A stretch of DNA of 64,000 bases from NCBI RefSeq assembly GCF_019396385.1, contig NZ_JAHKRN010000024.1:1-64000 (forward strand). The letters are read 5' to 3'. The notes under the pieces were generated by a model. That model was not told the origin of the DNA and did no database searches. It was given only the letters and a program-made list of their open reading frames with translations. Source of the DNA: Nonomuraea harbinensis (GTDB lineage: Bacteria > Actinomycetota > Actinomycetes > Streptosporangiales > Streptosporangiaceae). This document shows positions 32,426-41,100 of the stretch, piece after piece (the stretch's first letter is position 1; each line of letters starts with the position of its first letter). The translations under genes were made by a program, and so were the position numbers.

Positions 32426-34771
32426 ATGCCTATGAAGACCTTGACCTCCATGGCCGGCGCTCTACTGCTCACCTTGAGCACCGTCATCGCAGTGGTGACC
32501 ACCACCGCGACGCCCGCACAGGCCGCCGCCCTCGGTGACGTGGTGCCGGTGCCCGTCTCGGTGCAGCCGGCGAGCGGCACGACCTACACGCTCGCCCCCG
32601 GCGCGGGCATCTTCACCCAGGCGGGGTCGGCCCCGGCGGCGGACGTCGGCGCCTACCTGGCCGACCGTCTGCGGCCGTCGACAGGCTACGCCCTGCCGGT
32701 CTCGGCCGCCGCCGGCGGCACTCCCGGCGACGGCATCTCCTTGCTTCTCACCGGCGCCGACGCGAGCGTCGGACCGGAGGGTTACCAGCTTGACGTCACC
32801 TCCGGCGCCGTGGTGATCCGCGCGCAGACGGCAGCCGGGCTCTTCAACGGGGTGCAGACCCTGCGGCAGCTCCTGCCGGCGGAGATCGAGAGCTCGTCCG
32901 TACGGCCAGGTCCGTGGGTCGTGCCGGGCGGGCGCATCGTGGACCACCCCCGCTTCGCCTACCGGGGGACGATGCTCGACGTCGCCCGGCACTTCCAGCC
33001 GGCGGACGTGGTGAAGCGGCACATCGACAGAATCTCGCTCTACAAGCTCAACCACCTGCATCTGCACCTGAGCGACGACCAGGGCTGGCGCATCGCCATC
33101 GACGCCTGGCCCCGGCTGACCACCCACGGCGGCAGCACCCAGGTCGGCGGCGGCCCGGGCGGCTACTACACCAAGGCCCAGTTCCAGGACATCGTCGCCT
33201 ACGCCGCGCGGCGGAACGTCACGATCGTCCCCGAGATCGACATGCCCGGCCACACCAACGCCGCGCTCGCCTCGTACGCCGAGCTGAACTGCAACGGCGT
33301 GGCGCCGCCGCTCTACACCGGCACGGCCGTCGGTTTCAGCTCACTCTGCGTCCCCAAGGAGATCACGTACACCTTCGTGCAGGACGTGCTGACCGAACTG
33401 GCGGCGCTCACGCCCGGACCGTACCTCCACATCGGCGGCGACGAGGCGGCCTCGACCTCGCCGGCCGACTACGCGACCTTCATGAACCGGGTGCAGCCGC
33501 TGGTCGCGGCCACGGGCAAGACCGTCATGGGCTGGGACGACATCGGGACCCAGGCGGTGCAGCACTCGCCGAACCGCGTCGTGCAGTACTGGGGCACGAG
33601 CAACTCCGACGCGACGGTGAGCAATGCCGTGTCGCAAGGCGCGAAGGTCGTCATGTCCCCGGCCAACAAGGCCTACATCGACATGAAGTACAACGCCTCA
33701 ACCCCGATCGGGCTGACCTGGGGCGGATACATCGAGGTCCAGACGGCCTACGAGTGGAACCCGGGCACGCACCTGAACGGCGTGCCGGCCTCGTCCGTGC
33801 TGGGCGTCGAAGCGCCCCTGTGGAGCGAGACCGTCGTCACGGAGGAGCACATCGAGCTCCTGGCGTTCCCGCGCCTGCCGGCCATCGCCGAGCTCGGCTG
33901 GTCGCCCTGGTCCACCCACGACTGGAACGGCTTCCGTACCCGTCTGGGCGCCCACGGCGCGCGCCTGGCGCTCATGGGGATCGACTTCTACCGCTCGTCG
34001 CAGATCCCCTGGACCTCGATCGCCGTCAACGGTGGTTTCGAGACCGGTTCGCTGTCACCCTGGGGTGCCTGGAACAGCGCGTCCGTGGTCAACGACAACG
34101 TGCGCAGCGGCGCGCACGCGGTGCGCCTCGGCTCCGCCCCCGCTTCGGCCGAACAGCGTGTGACCCTCAATCCGAACACCACGTACCGGTTGTCCGGGTG
34201 GGCCAAGTCGGCGGTCGCGGGCGAGCAGACACACATCGGGGTGAAGCACTACGGGGGCGCGGAGCTCGCCGCGACGATCACCTCGACCGGCTACACCGAA
34301 GGGTCGGTCACCTTCACCACCGGGGCGGCCAACAGGGAGGCCACGATCTACTGCTACAAGGCGACCGGCGGCGGCCCCGCCCACTGCGACGACATCACCG
34401 TGGAGGTCAGCACCGGCGCGATCCGCGGCGCCGCGAGCGGACGGTGCGCCGACATCACCGGGGGCAACACGGCGGACGGCACGCGGGTGATCCTCTGGGA
34501 CTGCCATGACGGCGCCCACCAGTCCTGGTCACGCCCGGGTGACGGGACCGTCCGCGCCCTGGGCAAATGCCTCGACGCCGCATCCGACGTGGCCGCCATC
34601 CGCGCCTGCGACGGTTCGACGACCCAGCAGTGGACCTACGACACCGCCACCCAGTCGCTGCGCTCCAGCGGCAAGTGCCTCGACGCCTACGGCGGCGCGA
34701 CCGCGAACGACACCGCGCTGATCATGTGGTCGTGCCACGGCGGGGCCAACCAGAGGTGGACGCTCTTGTGA
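32426..34771 (+). CDS. Secreted GH20 beta-N-acetylhexosaminidase with CBM and ricin-type lectin domain
   Basis: 781 residues (a second ATG two codons later is possible). Signal peptide 1-35 (AQAAA). A GH20b domain (~40-165) ends in TAAGLFNGVQTLRQLLP. The catalytic barrel (~170-515) has FAYRGTMLDVARHF, LNHLHLHLSDDQGWRI, PEIDMPGHTNAALASY and LHIGGDEA, where the Asp-Glu pair (~340) gives substrate-assisted catalysis. GWDDI and YWGTSNS follow, and LGVEAPLWSETV closes the site. Residues ~530-660 are a CBM4/9-like sandwich (VNGGFETGSLSPWGAWNS). Residues ~664-781 are a beta-trefoil lectin resembling that of the GH31 protein. It removes terminal beta-GlcNAc or GalNAc. It ends the glycosidase run. Confidence 0.9.
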   Translation: MPMKTLTSMAGALLLTLSTVIAVVTTTATPAQAAALGDVVPVPVSVQPASGTTYTLAPGAGIFTQAGSAPAADVGAYLADRLRPSTGYALPVSAAAGGTPGDGISLLLTGADASVGPEGYQLDVTSGAVVIRAQTAAGLFNGVQTLRQLLPAEIESSSVRPGPWVVPGGRIVDHPRFAYRGTMLDVARHFQPADVVKRHIDRISLYKLNHLHLHLSDDQGWRIAIDAWPRLTTHGGSTQVGGGPGGYYTKAQFQDIVAYAARRNVTIVPEIDMPGHTNAALASYAELNCNGVAPPLYTGTAVGFSSLCVPKEITYTFVQDVLTELAALTPGPYLHIGGDEAASTSPADYATFMNRVQPLVAATGKTVMGWDDIGTQAVQHSPNRVVQYWGTSNSDATVSNAVSQGAKVVMSPANKAYIDMKYNASTPIGLTWGGYIEVQTAYEWNPGTHLNGVPASSVLGVEAPLWSETVVTEEHIELLAFPRLPAIAELGWSPWSTHDWNGFRTRLGAHGARLALMGIDFYRSSQIPWTSIAVNGGFETGSLSPWGAWNSASVVNDNVRSGAHAVRLGSAPASAEQRVTLNPNTTYRLSGWAKSAVAGEQTHIGVKHYGGAELAATITSTGYTEGSVTFTTGAANREATIYCYKATGGGPAHCDDITVEVSTGAIRGAASGRCADITGGNTADGTRVILWDCHDGAHQSWSRPGDGTVRALGKCLDAASDVAAIRACDGSTTQQWTYDTATQSLRSSGKCLDAYGGATANDTALIMWSCHGGANQRWTLL

Positions 34772-34782
34772 CGGTTCCGGCG

Positions 34783-34817
34783 AAGGCGTGGGGACCACGG
34801 AGCTGACGCCACGCCTT
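34783..34817 (+). terminator. Possible terminator after the glycosidase run
   Basis: Arms AAGGCGTGG (34783-34791) and CCACGCCTT (34809-34817) are perfect complements with a 17-base loop, 12 bases after the GH20 stop. The long loop makes this weaker than the other hairpins in the window. Confidence 0.4.
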
Positions 34818-35041
34818 GCGCTCCACAAGGCCGCATGGGTCGCCGGGCCGGCTGACCGAGCACACGCGGGACGCCGGCCCGGCAGCCCACGGCTGCGCCG
34901 CAACGCGCGGGCGGCGACGCCTGCTCCACCGACCCCGGCGTCCAGCTGTGGCAGCGGACGTGCCCCCACGACCCGGAAAGGAGACCCGCGGGCCCGAGGA
35001 ACCCCGCCCACCCGGCGCGACAGCCGGGCACCCACGCTGAC

Positions 35042-35344
35042 CCCAGCGGGGCAATCGACCTCCAGCCGAAGACCTCAGCCGACCAACTCAAGGTCGCGGA
35101 AGAACGAGGCTACGCTGGTCAGCTCGTCAGAGCGATCCTCGTCTCGCAACTCCGCGAAGCGGGATGGAAAGCGCTCACTTCAGATGTCTACACATCAGTG
35201 CTCCCGGAGATGGCGCACGCGGCCGCGGAGGCCAGCGCGGCTCTGGTGCACAACGCAGAGCGGGGGCGGAGGGAGCGCCCGCGAGTGGCGGTCTCCCAAC
35301 CGCCGCTTCCCCCGCCCGCGGAAGTGTCGGAGATGCCGCTCTAA
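35042..35344 (+). pseudogene. C-terminal remnant of a tyrosine recombinase (integrase)
   Basis: The plus strand carries a frame ending at TAA 35344 whose middle reads ALTSDVYTSVLPEMAHAAAE, the end of the catalytic domain of actinophage/AICE-type integrases with the nucleophilic Tyr in SDVYTS. The catalytic Arg-His boxes that should precede it are absent; the upstream residues (LKVAEERGYAGQLVRAI) do not look like integrase. The C-terminal tail QPPLPPPAEV is shared, with a 30-base identical DNA stretch (35295-35324), with the integrase fragment at 48.7-49.2 kb. The remainder of 34772-35041 shows no gene. Confidence 0.65.
35295..35324 (+). repeat. 30-bp perfect direct repeat, left copy (integrase tail)
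   Basis: Identical to 49180-49209. It encodes the Pro-rich integrase tail QPPLPPPAE in both places. An imperfect extension of this homology occurs as 35323-35393 versus 49369-49437, and GTGATCTAC followed by TGTAAAG recurs at 35688 and 49534. Together these flank the 14-kb segment. Confidence 0.85.
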
Positions 35345-35433
35345 AACGGGAGTGTCCGAGACTGCCGGTCGCCTCACGGTCCCGCAAATGGGAGGGGCAA
35401 TAGGCCGTGGCGGCTACCTGTTAGCCTGCATGT

Positions 35434-35478
35434 TTCACACCGAAGAGATCACTGGTTCGATCCCAGTATCGCCCACCA
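35434..35478 (+). other. 3' half of a tRNA-Val(CAC)-like gene; probable attachment-site scar
   Basis: Reads as the 3' half of a tRNA: anticodon loop TTCACAC, 3' anticodon stem CGAAG, variable AGATC, T-arm ACTGG-TTCGATC-CCAGT, acceptor ATCGCCC, discriminator A and encoded CCA. The preceding bases (CATGT) do not pair with CGAAG, and no GGGCGAT acceptor 5' strand is near, so the 5' half is missing. Integrases of actinomycete elements commonly recombine in tRNA 3' halves, and an integrase remnant lies 90 bases upstream. I read it as an att site left by integration. Confidence 0.7.
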
Positions 35479-35494
35479 TGTTGCAGCAGGTCAG

Positions 35495-35527
35495 AAGCCG
35501 GGCTCCCAGAGCGGGGTCCGGCTTTTT
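35495..35527 (+). terminator. Rho-independent terminator downstream of the tRNA half
   Basis: Stem AAGCCGG (35495-35501) with CCGGCTT (35518-35524), further pairing possible inside the loop, followed by a run of T (TTTTT 35523-35527). This is the normal position for the terminator of a tRNA gene and supports the reading that the 3' end of a tRNA transcription unit is preserved here. Confidence 0.65.
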
Positions 35528-35775
35528 GATCGTCTGACTCCGATCTGACCCCTGCATGATCCCTCACCCCTCCCTCGGGCCGCCAGGGAATGGCGGGCTG
35601 CGGGCTCGTTCGGCGACCCCGTCCGGCGGGTGATGTTCAACAGGCCCTGCCTTCATCCGAGCTCACTCTCGCGGGAGCGCCCCAATAGTGATCTACAATG
35701 TAAAGGCATCGCCAAGGAGCGTTTGCTGATCATCACAAGGTAGTCACAATCCGTGCCCGCACCCCAACCCTGAGG

Positions 35776-35798
35776 CATCAGGACGCGTCGTCCTGATG
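35776..35798 (+). promoter_or_regulatory. Stem-loop in the leader of the exonuclease gene
   Basis: A perfect 9-bp inverted repeat (35776-35784 with 35790-35798, 5-base loop GCGTC) lies 18 bases before the chosen ATG and would cover the alternative upstream ATG at 35796. TACAAT at 35694-35699 is a candidate -10 box. The hairpin could modulate translation; this is inference only. Confidence 0.35.
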
Positions 35799-35816
35799 GA
35801 CGAAGGGGTGAGGGAA

Positions 35817-37088
35817 ATGAGCAGCGGCCAACCCGGATACGCCGTCATCGACCTGGAGACCACGGGCCTGCGCCCGTCGTGGCACGACCGGATCGTCGAG
35901 GTCGGCGTCGTGCTGCTCGACCCGCACGGATTCGTCACCGGCGAATGGAGCACCCTGGTCAACCCCGAACGCGACCTGGGACCGCAACGCATCCACGGCA
36001 TCACCGCCGCCGACGTCCGTCACGCGCCGACCTTCAGGGAGATCGCCGGGAGTCTCGCCGGTCTGTTGCGGGGCCGGGTGCCCGTGGCGCACCATCTCCG
36101 CTTCGATCTCGGCTTCCTGGAGTACGAGTTCGCCCGGACCGGCGCCGCGATCCCCGCTCTGGCCGCCGTCGGCGTCTGCACGATGACCGAGGCCGCCCGC
36201 TTCCTGCCGGTCGCTCCCCGCACGCTGGCCGGCTGTTGCGCCGTCGCCGACATCCCGCTCGACGGCCATCACGACGCGCTCATCGACGCCCGGGCCGCCG
36301 CCGCATTGTTGCGCCACTACCTCAGGCTCGCGCACCCGGAGTCGCCCTGGGCTCACGTCCTCCACTCCGCCTCCGCGCTGACCTGGCCGGCCATCCCGCG
36401 TACCGACACCGACCCGGTGCGGCGGGGCGTGTCCGCCGAGCGCGACACCCATTTCCTCGCCCGGCTGCTGGACAGGCTGCCGCGCGCCTCCGACACGGTC
36501 CGCGCGGACCCCTACTTCGCCCTGCTGGACCGGGTGCTTCTCGACCATCACATCTCGGCTGCCGAAGCCGACGCGTTGATCGCCCTGGCCGCCCAACTGG
36601 ACCTCAGCCGGGCCGATGCCGTCCGCCTGCACCATGAGTACCTGAGCGCGCTGGCGCACGCGGCCAAGGCCGACGGTGTTGTCACACCTTCGGAACGCCG
36701 GGAACTCGATCTGGTAGCCGACCTGCTCGGTCTTGGGCCGAAGGCGGTGGAATCCGCGCTGGCGTGCGGTGGCGCGCCCCGGCATCCTTCCGCTTCTGGC
36801 GGTTTCCGTCTCCAGCCCGGTGATCTCGTCGTGTTCACCGGTGAGATGGAGGGCGGTCGTGAGACTTGGGAGGAGCGGGCTCGTCAGGCCGGTTACGTCC
36901 CGCACGGCAACATCACCAAACGCGTCCGGTTGCTGGTCGCCGCCGATCCCGACTCGATGTCGGGCAAAGCGCGCAAGGCGCGCGCCTACGGCATCCCCAT
37001 CGTCACACCGGACGCCTTCGCCCGTATGAGCCTGTCCGGGAGGCCAACAGGGCTGAAGCGTTCTCACGTTGTGAGACCGAGTAGGTGA
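35817..37088 (+). CDS. DnaQ-like exonuclease with TerB-like and BRCT domains
   Basis: 423 residues. The ATG at 35817, with GGGGTGAGGGA just upstream, is preferred to 35796. Residues ~8-175 are a DEDDh 3'-5' exonuclease: VIDLETTG (Asp, Glu), IHGITAADV, VAHHLRFDLGFLE (Asp) and HHDALIDARAAA (His, Asp). Residues ~225-315 form a TerB-like helical domain (AAEADALIALAAQLDLSRAD, AKADGVVTPSERRELDLV). Residues ~335-410 are a BRCT domain (GDLVVFTGEMEGGRETWEER, ARAYGIPIVTPDAF). It likely trims DNA ends in repair or replication. The last dozen residues (GLKRSHVVRPSR) appear to come from the end of the adjacent insertion sequence. Confidence 0.85.
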   Translation: MSSGQPGYAVIDLETTGLRPSWHDRIVEVGVVLLDPHGFVTGEWSTLVNPERDLGPQRIHGITAADVRHAPTFREIAGSLAGLLRGRVPVAHHLRFDLGFLEYEFARTGAAIPALAAVGVCTMTEAARFLPVAPRTLAGCCAVADIPLDGHHDALIDARAAAALLRHYLRLAHPESPWAHVLHSASALTWPAIPRTDTDPVRRGVSAERDTHFLARLLDRLPRASDTVRADPYFALLDRVLLDHHISAAEADALIALAAQLDLSRADAVRLHHEYLSALAHAAKADGVVTPSERRELDLVADLLGLGPKAVESALACGGAPRHPSASGGFRLQPGDLVVFTGEMEGGRETWEERARQAGYVPHGNITKRVRLLVAADPDSMSGKARKARAYGIPIVTPDAFARMSLSGRPTGLKRSHVVRPSR

Positions 37089-38110
37089 AGGCCATCGGCT
37101 GGGTGGCTGCGGTAGTGGTCAGCGGCGGAGGCGATGTTGGTCCAGCCGATGAGGCGGGCCAGGCTGATGGCAAGGTTGCGCAGGCTGGCCATGATGCGCG
37201 GGGCTGCTCCGGTCCGGACGCGGGAGGCGTCTTCGCGGTAGGTGACGTCGCGGATGTGGTGCAGGGCCTCGATGCTCCAGTGGCCGCGGATCAATGCGGC
37301 GAGCCGGGCGTGGGTGATCCGGCCCGGTGTGAGGCTGGTGATCGCGTAGATGGTGACGATGGTGGTCTTGCCGGTTCTGCGGTCAGTGCGGCGGCGTTTG
37401 ACCTGGATGGCCTGGGCGGCGTGGGGGAAGGGCAGGCCGGGGCGGGCGGTGCAGATCTTCATGCGGCGGATCTCTCGGCGGCCGTGTCCGGTCTCGTCGG
37501 TGCGGTCGTTGAGGATGGCCTCGCGCCAGGGCAGGGCTTTGAGCCGGCGCAGGAGCGTGGGCTGGTTGCCTTTGACGATGAACAGGTAGTGGCCGCCGGC
37601 GGCGATGATCTGCTGGGCGTGGTCGTGCTGGGTGTGCAGGGCGTCGGCGGTGATGACCGTGCTGGACAGGTCCAGGCTGCGCAGCAGGGGTGTGAAGGCG
37701 GGGATCTCGTTGCTCTTGGCCTTGACCTGCTGCTGGGCCAGGACGGTCTGCGTGTCGTGGCGGGTTGCGGCCGGCAGGTGGACCGTGCTGCCGTCCGGGG
37801 TGCGACTGCCGCGTGGGGTCTTGCCGTCCACGGACAGGCCGAGCGGGGACGTTCGGGTGGATGTCGCCTGTTGGGGTGGTTGGCAGGCGGCCAACGCGGC
37901 GAGGTAGCCGCAGGTCGCGGTGTCGAAGGCGTCGCCGTCCAGGCGGGCCAGCAGCCGTCCCAGGGTGGAGGCGGCCGGTCGCGTCGTGGCCGGGAGGCCG
38001 AGTTGGGTGCGCAGGTCGGGGTCGTACCCGGCGATGAACCTGGCGAGCTGCGCCAGTGATGTTGCTCCGCTGAGGACAGCGAGCCGACGACGACCCGCGC
38101 ACCTCCTCCG
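37064..38110 (-). pseudogene. ISAs1-type transposase, N-terminally truncated
   Basis: About 336 family-like residues: LSGATSLAQLARFIAGYDPD, LSVDGKTPRGSR with the first catalytic Asp, VITADALHTQHDHAQQI with the second Asp, HYLFIVKGNQPTLLRRL, and IRGHWSIEALHHIRDVTYRED with the catalytic Glu, ending RSHPADGLHLLGLTT. The ISAs1-type DDE core is intact, but the ~60 N-terminal residues with their start codon are absent; upstream of about 38085 the frame is unrelated sequence. A plausible element end (CAGGGCTGAAGCGTTCTCAC, 37039-37058) lies beyond the transposase stop inside the exonuclease 3' end, while no matching end is seen near 38110. A truncated, probably immobile insertion sequence. Confidence 0.75.
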
Positions 38111-38172
38111 TTGAAGATCTCCGAACAGGCGCCGGTTCTCTAAGGGTGTCGTGCGCGGATCAGCAGGACTGG

Positions 38173-41100
38173 TCAACCGGTCAGTGCCCGCTCCACGACG
38201 CCCGCGTACGCCTGCTGCCCGTACATGTTCGGGTGGAAGGTCTCGCCGTCCACCACCGAGAGGGTGTTGATGTAAGGATCCTGGTCGCAGACGGCGTGGC
38301 CGCGGAAGGCCGGCACCGGGTTCGCGAAGCGGATGTCCGCGCCCTCGCCCCGGAGCCGCGCCACGGCGTCCGCCGCGACCTCGTTGAGCAGGTCCGTCAT
38401 GTCGTTGATCCAGCGGGACTCCGAGATGGTGATGGCGAGCAGCTCCGTGCAGCCGAGCGGGATCGTGAGGGAGGGATTGAAGATGTGCGGGTAGCCGACG
38501 GCGACGATCGTCGCGTGCGGCGCCTTCTGCCGGATGGCCGAATAGGCCGCGTAGTACTCGTCCGCCAGCCCCCTGATGCGCTGTGCGATGGCGCCGTCGA
38601 TGCACGACACCCCCTTGAGGCACTCGGTGACGATCAGGCTGAAGCCCGCGTCGTTGCCGCCGACGCTCAGGGTGACCAGGTCGGTGTCCACGTCCACGTA
38701 CCCCTGCGAGAGCTGGGGCGCCTCGCCCTTGGAGGGGTAGGAGGATCCGGTCACCTCCGCGAACTTCGCGCCCGAGCAGGCGATGAAGGCGAACGCGGCG
38801 TCCGGGTCGGAGGCGATGGGGGTGATCCCGCCGGGGAGGTGGATCTGGCGCGGGTAGGCGGAGTGGATCGAGCGATGGCACCTGGATTTGCGACTGCCCA
38901 GCGTGTATTCGGAGTTGGGGTCGTACGGCGCGTTGCCCTCTCCTGAGGAGTACGAGTCCCCGAGCGCCACGTAGTCGACCGTGGGCTTGCTCGTGGGGAT
39001 GAAGGCCATGGCGTCGAAGGCGATGTCCCAGTCCCAGCCGGCGCCCTCTTCGCGCGGCGTCAGGTTGCTGAGCGACACGCTCGCCCCGGACCTGAGGTTG
39101 AACACGCCGAGGTCGACCCAGACGTCCTTGCCCCACCGCTGGCTGACCATGCGGTGGCGCTTGCCCGCGCCGCCGCCGAGGTCGATGACGTACTTGGCGA
39201 GCTGGGTGTGGGCGCCGTGGCTCGGCAGGTGGACCATGACGCGTGTCCAGCCGACCGCCGCGGAGGGCGGCCGCCAGGTCCCGGTCACCCCGAACATGTG
39301 GTTGCCCTGCTCGGCCCGGGTGTGGGCGAACCAGAAATGCCCGCCGAAGCCGCTGCCGAGCTGGTGAAAGTCGACCTTGGACGCGTACGCGTTGAATCCG
39401 TCGGCCTCGAACGCCAGCGTGAACGAACCGTGGCTGCCCCACGCCGGAGAACATCCAGGCCGGACGGACGGCACCGAGGTCGGCACGTCGTCGACCACGT
39501 ACGCGCCGGAGGGCAGGCCCGACAGCGAGCAGTTCGGCGGGTATGAGGTGCCGTCCGGCTGCTCCGGATAGGTGGTGTCGAACCGGTGCAGTTCGTTGCC
39601 GCAGAAGCCGCTCCCGCACGCGTGGAACTCTGTCGGGGTGTGCCACCAGCACTTCAGGTCGTACTGGCCGGCGCCGTTGCGGTGTGCGCACGGTCCGGCG
39701 GGCTCGCCCACCACGTCGGGGTCGTTCGGCAGGAAGCTGCCGCCAGGACTGCAGTGGTTCCGGTCCGCGACGCAGAAGTGGTGGATGGGAGGCTTGGCCA
39801 GCTCGCGGTCGACCTCGCTCACCCACCAGGCCGGGCGGAAGCCGGGGCCGGTGGGGGTGGCGATGGAGTAGGCGGCGAACCCGATGACCTTCTCCGGATA
39901 GGGCCAGTGCTGGGGGTGGGCGGGATCGTGCGGATCCTGGTTGAAGAAGCCGCGGTTGGCGGGATAACGAGGATTGGCCGGGTTGTTCATCCAGCCGACC
40001 CCCCAGGGCGACCCGTCGCCCTCGTCGGGATGGAAGCCGGAGTTGTAGGCCCAGATCGCGAAGAACCAGTTCTCCAGCCACTTGGGATCGCCGTCGCTGT
40101 GGATGAGCCCGGCACGGTAGGTCTGGTTCCACTTGTCCTGCAGGATCCGCAGCCCGGCCGCGATGTTAGTGGCGTAGTCCAGCGCGGCCGCGCGCTGGTG
40201 CGTGGCGGGCAGCGCCACCTCGCAGTAGCCGTCCTTGCAGGGTCGCTCCCGCCCGGCCTTGCGCATGCCGTCGGTGATCTGGGTGATGCCGTAGCCGCAG
40301 TCGCTGTCGGCCCAGCGGATCACCCAGTCGTCACTCGCGTCATCGTTGTACACCTGGCGTCCGTAGAAGTTTCCAATGAGCGGGTTGCCGGTCACTCCTG
40401 GCAGGGCATGACCCGAGGCCTGCCACAGGTTCGACTCCTGCGACATGATGCCGAGGAACACCTGCACCGGCACCCGCCCGCCGCCGGCAAGGGACCGCGG
40501 CGGGAACAGGCTCTGCGGCGACCACGCCGGCAGGCCCGACCGTTTCCAGTCGGCGGGGCGCGTCATGGTCAGGTTTCCGACGACCGCCTGGTCGGCCGCC
40601 CACTCCACCTGCCGGGGCGTCGGCTGGTACACCTGGGAGCGCGGATCGTTGCGCGGCACGGCGCAGTACGCCTCGGTGTCCATCGGGTTCGTCGAGACCG
40701 CGACCGCCGCCCCCGCTGAGGCCGGAGCGGTGCTCTGTCCGCCGGACGCGTCCCCGGGGGAGACGGCGAACTCCACCTGCCGGCCCGTCGACACGATCCG
40801 GGCGGTCAGCTCCAGCGTGCGCCGCTCACGCGGATCCGGCAGCGTCATGGCCTCCTGCCACGCTCTGGAAGGCGTGGCCGCGCCACCGGGCGAGGGCCGG
40901 GTCCCGGGCAGGATGGCGAGCCGTCCCCGGGTCGAGACCTGCGCCTTCGCCGGCACGTCCAGCCGGGTCACGGCCGCGGGCAGGCGTCCCGGCACGCGGG
41001 CGTTCCCGGTCAGGAAAACCTTGCCCGCCGTCCCCGCGACCACGTCCACCTCGGTGAGCGGGCCGCTCGCCAGGTGCTCGGGCCGTTCGCCGGGAACGGG

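Noticed and set aside
35398..35478. Complete tRNA gene
   Set aside because: Only the 3' half folds; the anticodon 5' stem does not pair, and the nearest GGGCAAT acceptor has a mismatch and wrong spacing.
38111..40132. Extension of the transposase frame upstream
   Set aside because: It is an alternative frame of the SGNH gene; transposase-like residues end near 38085.
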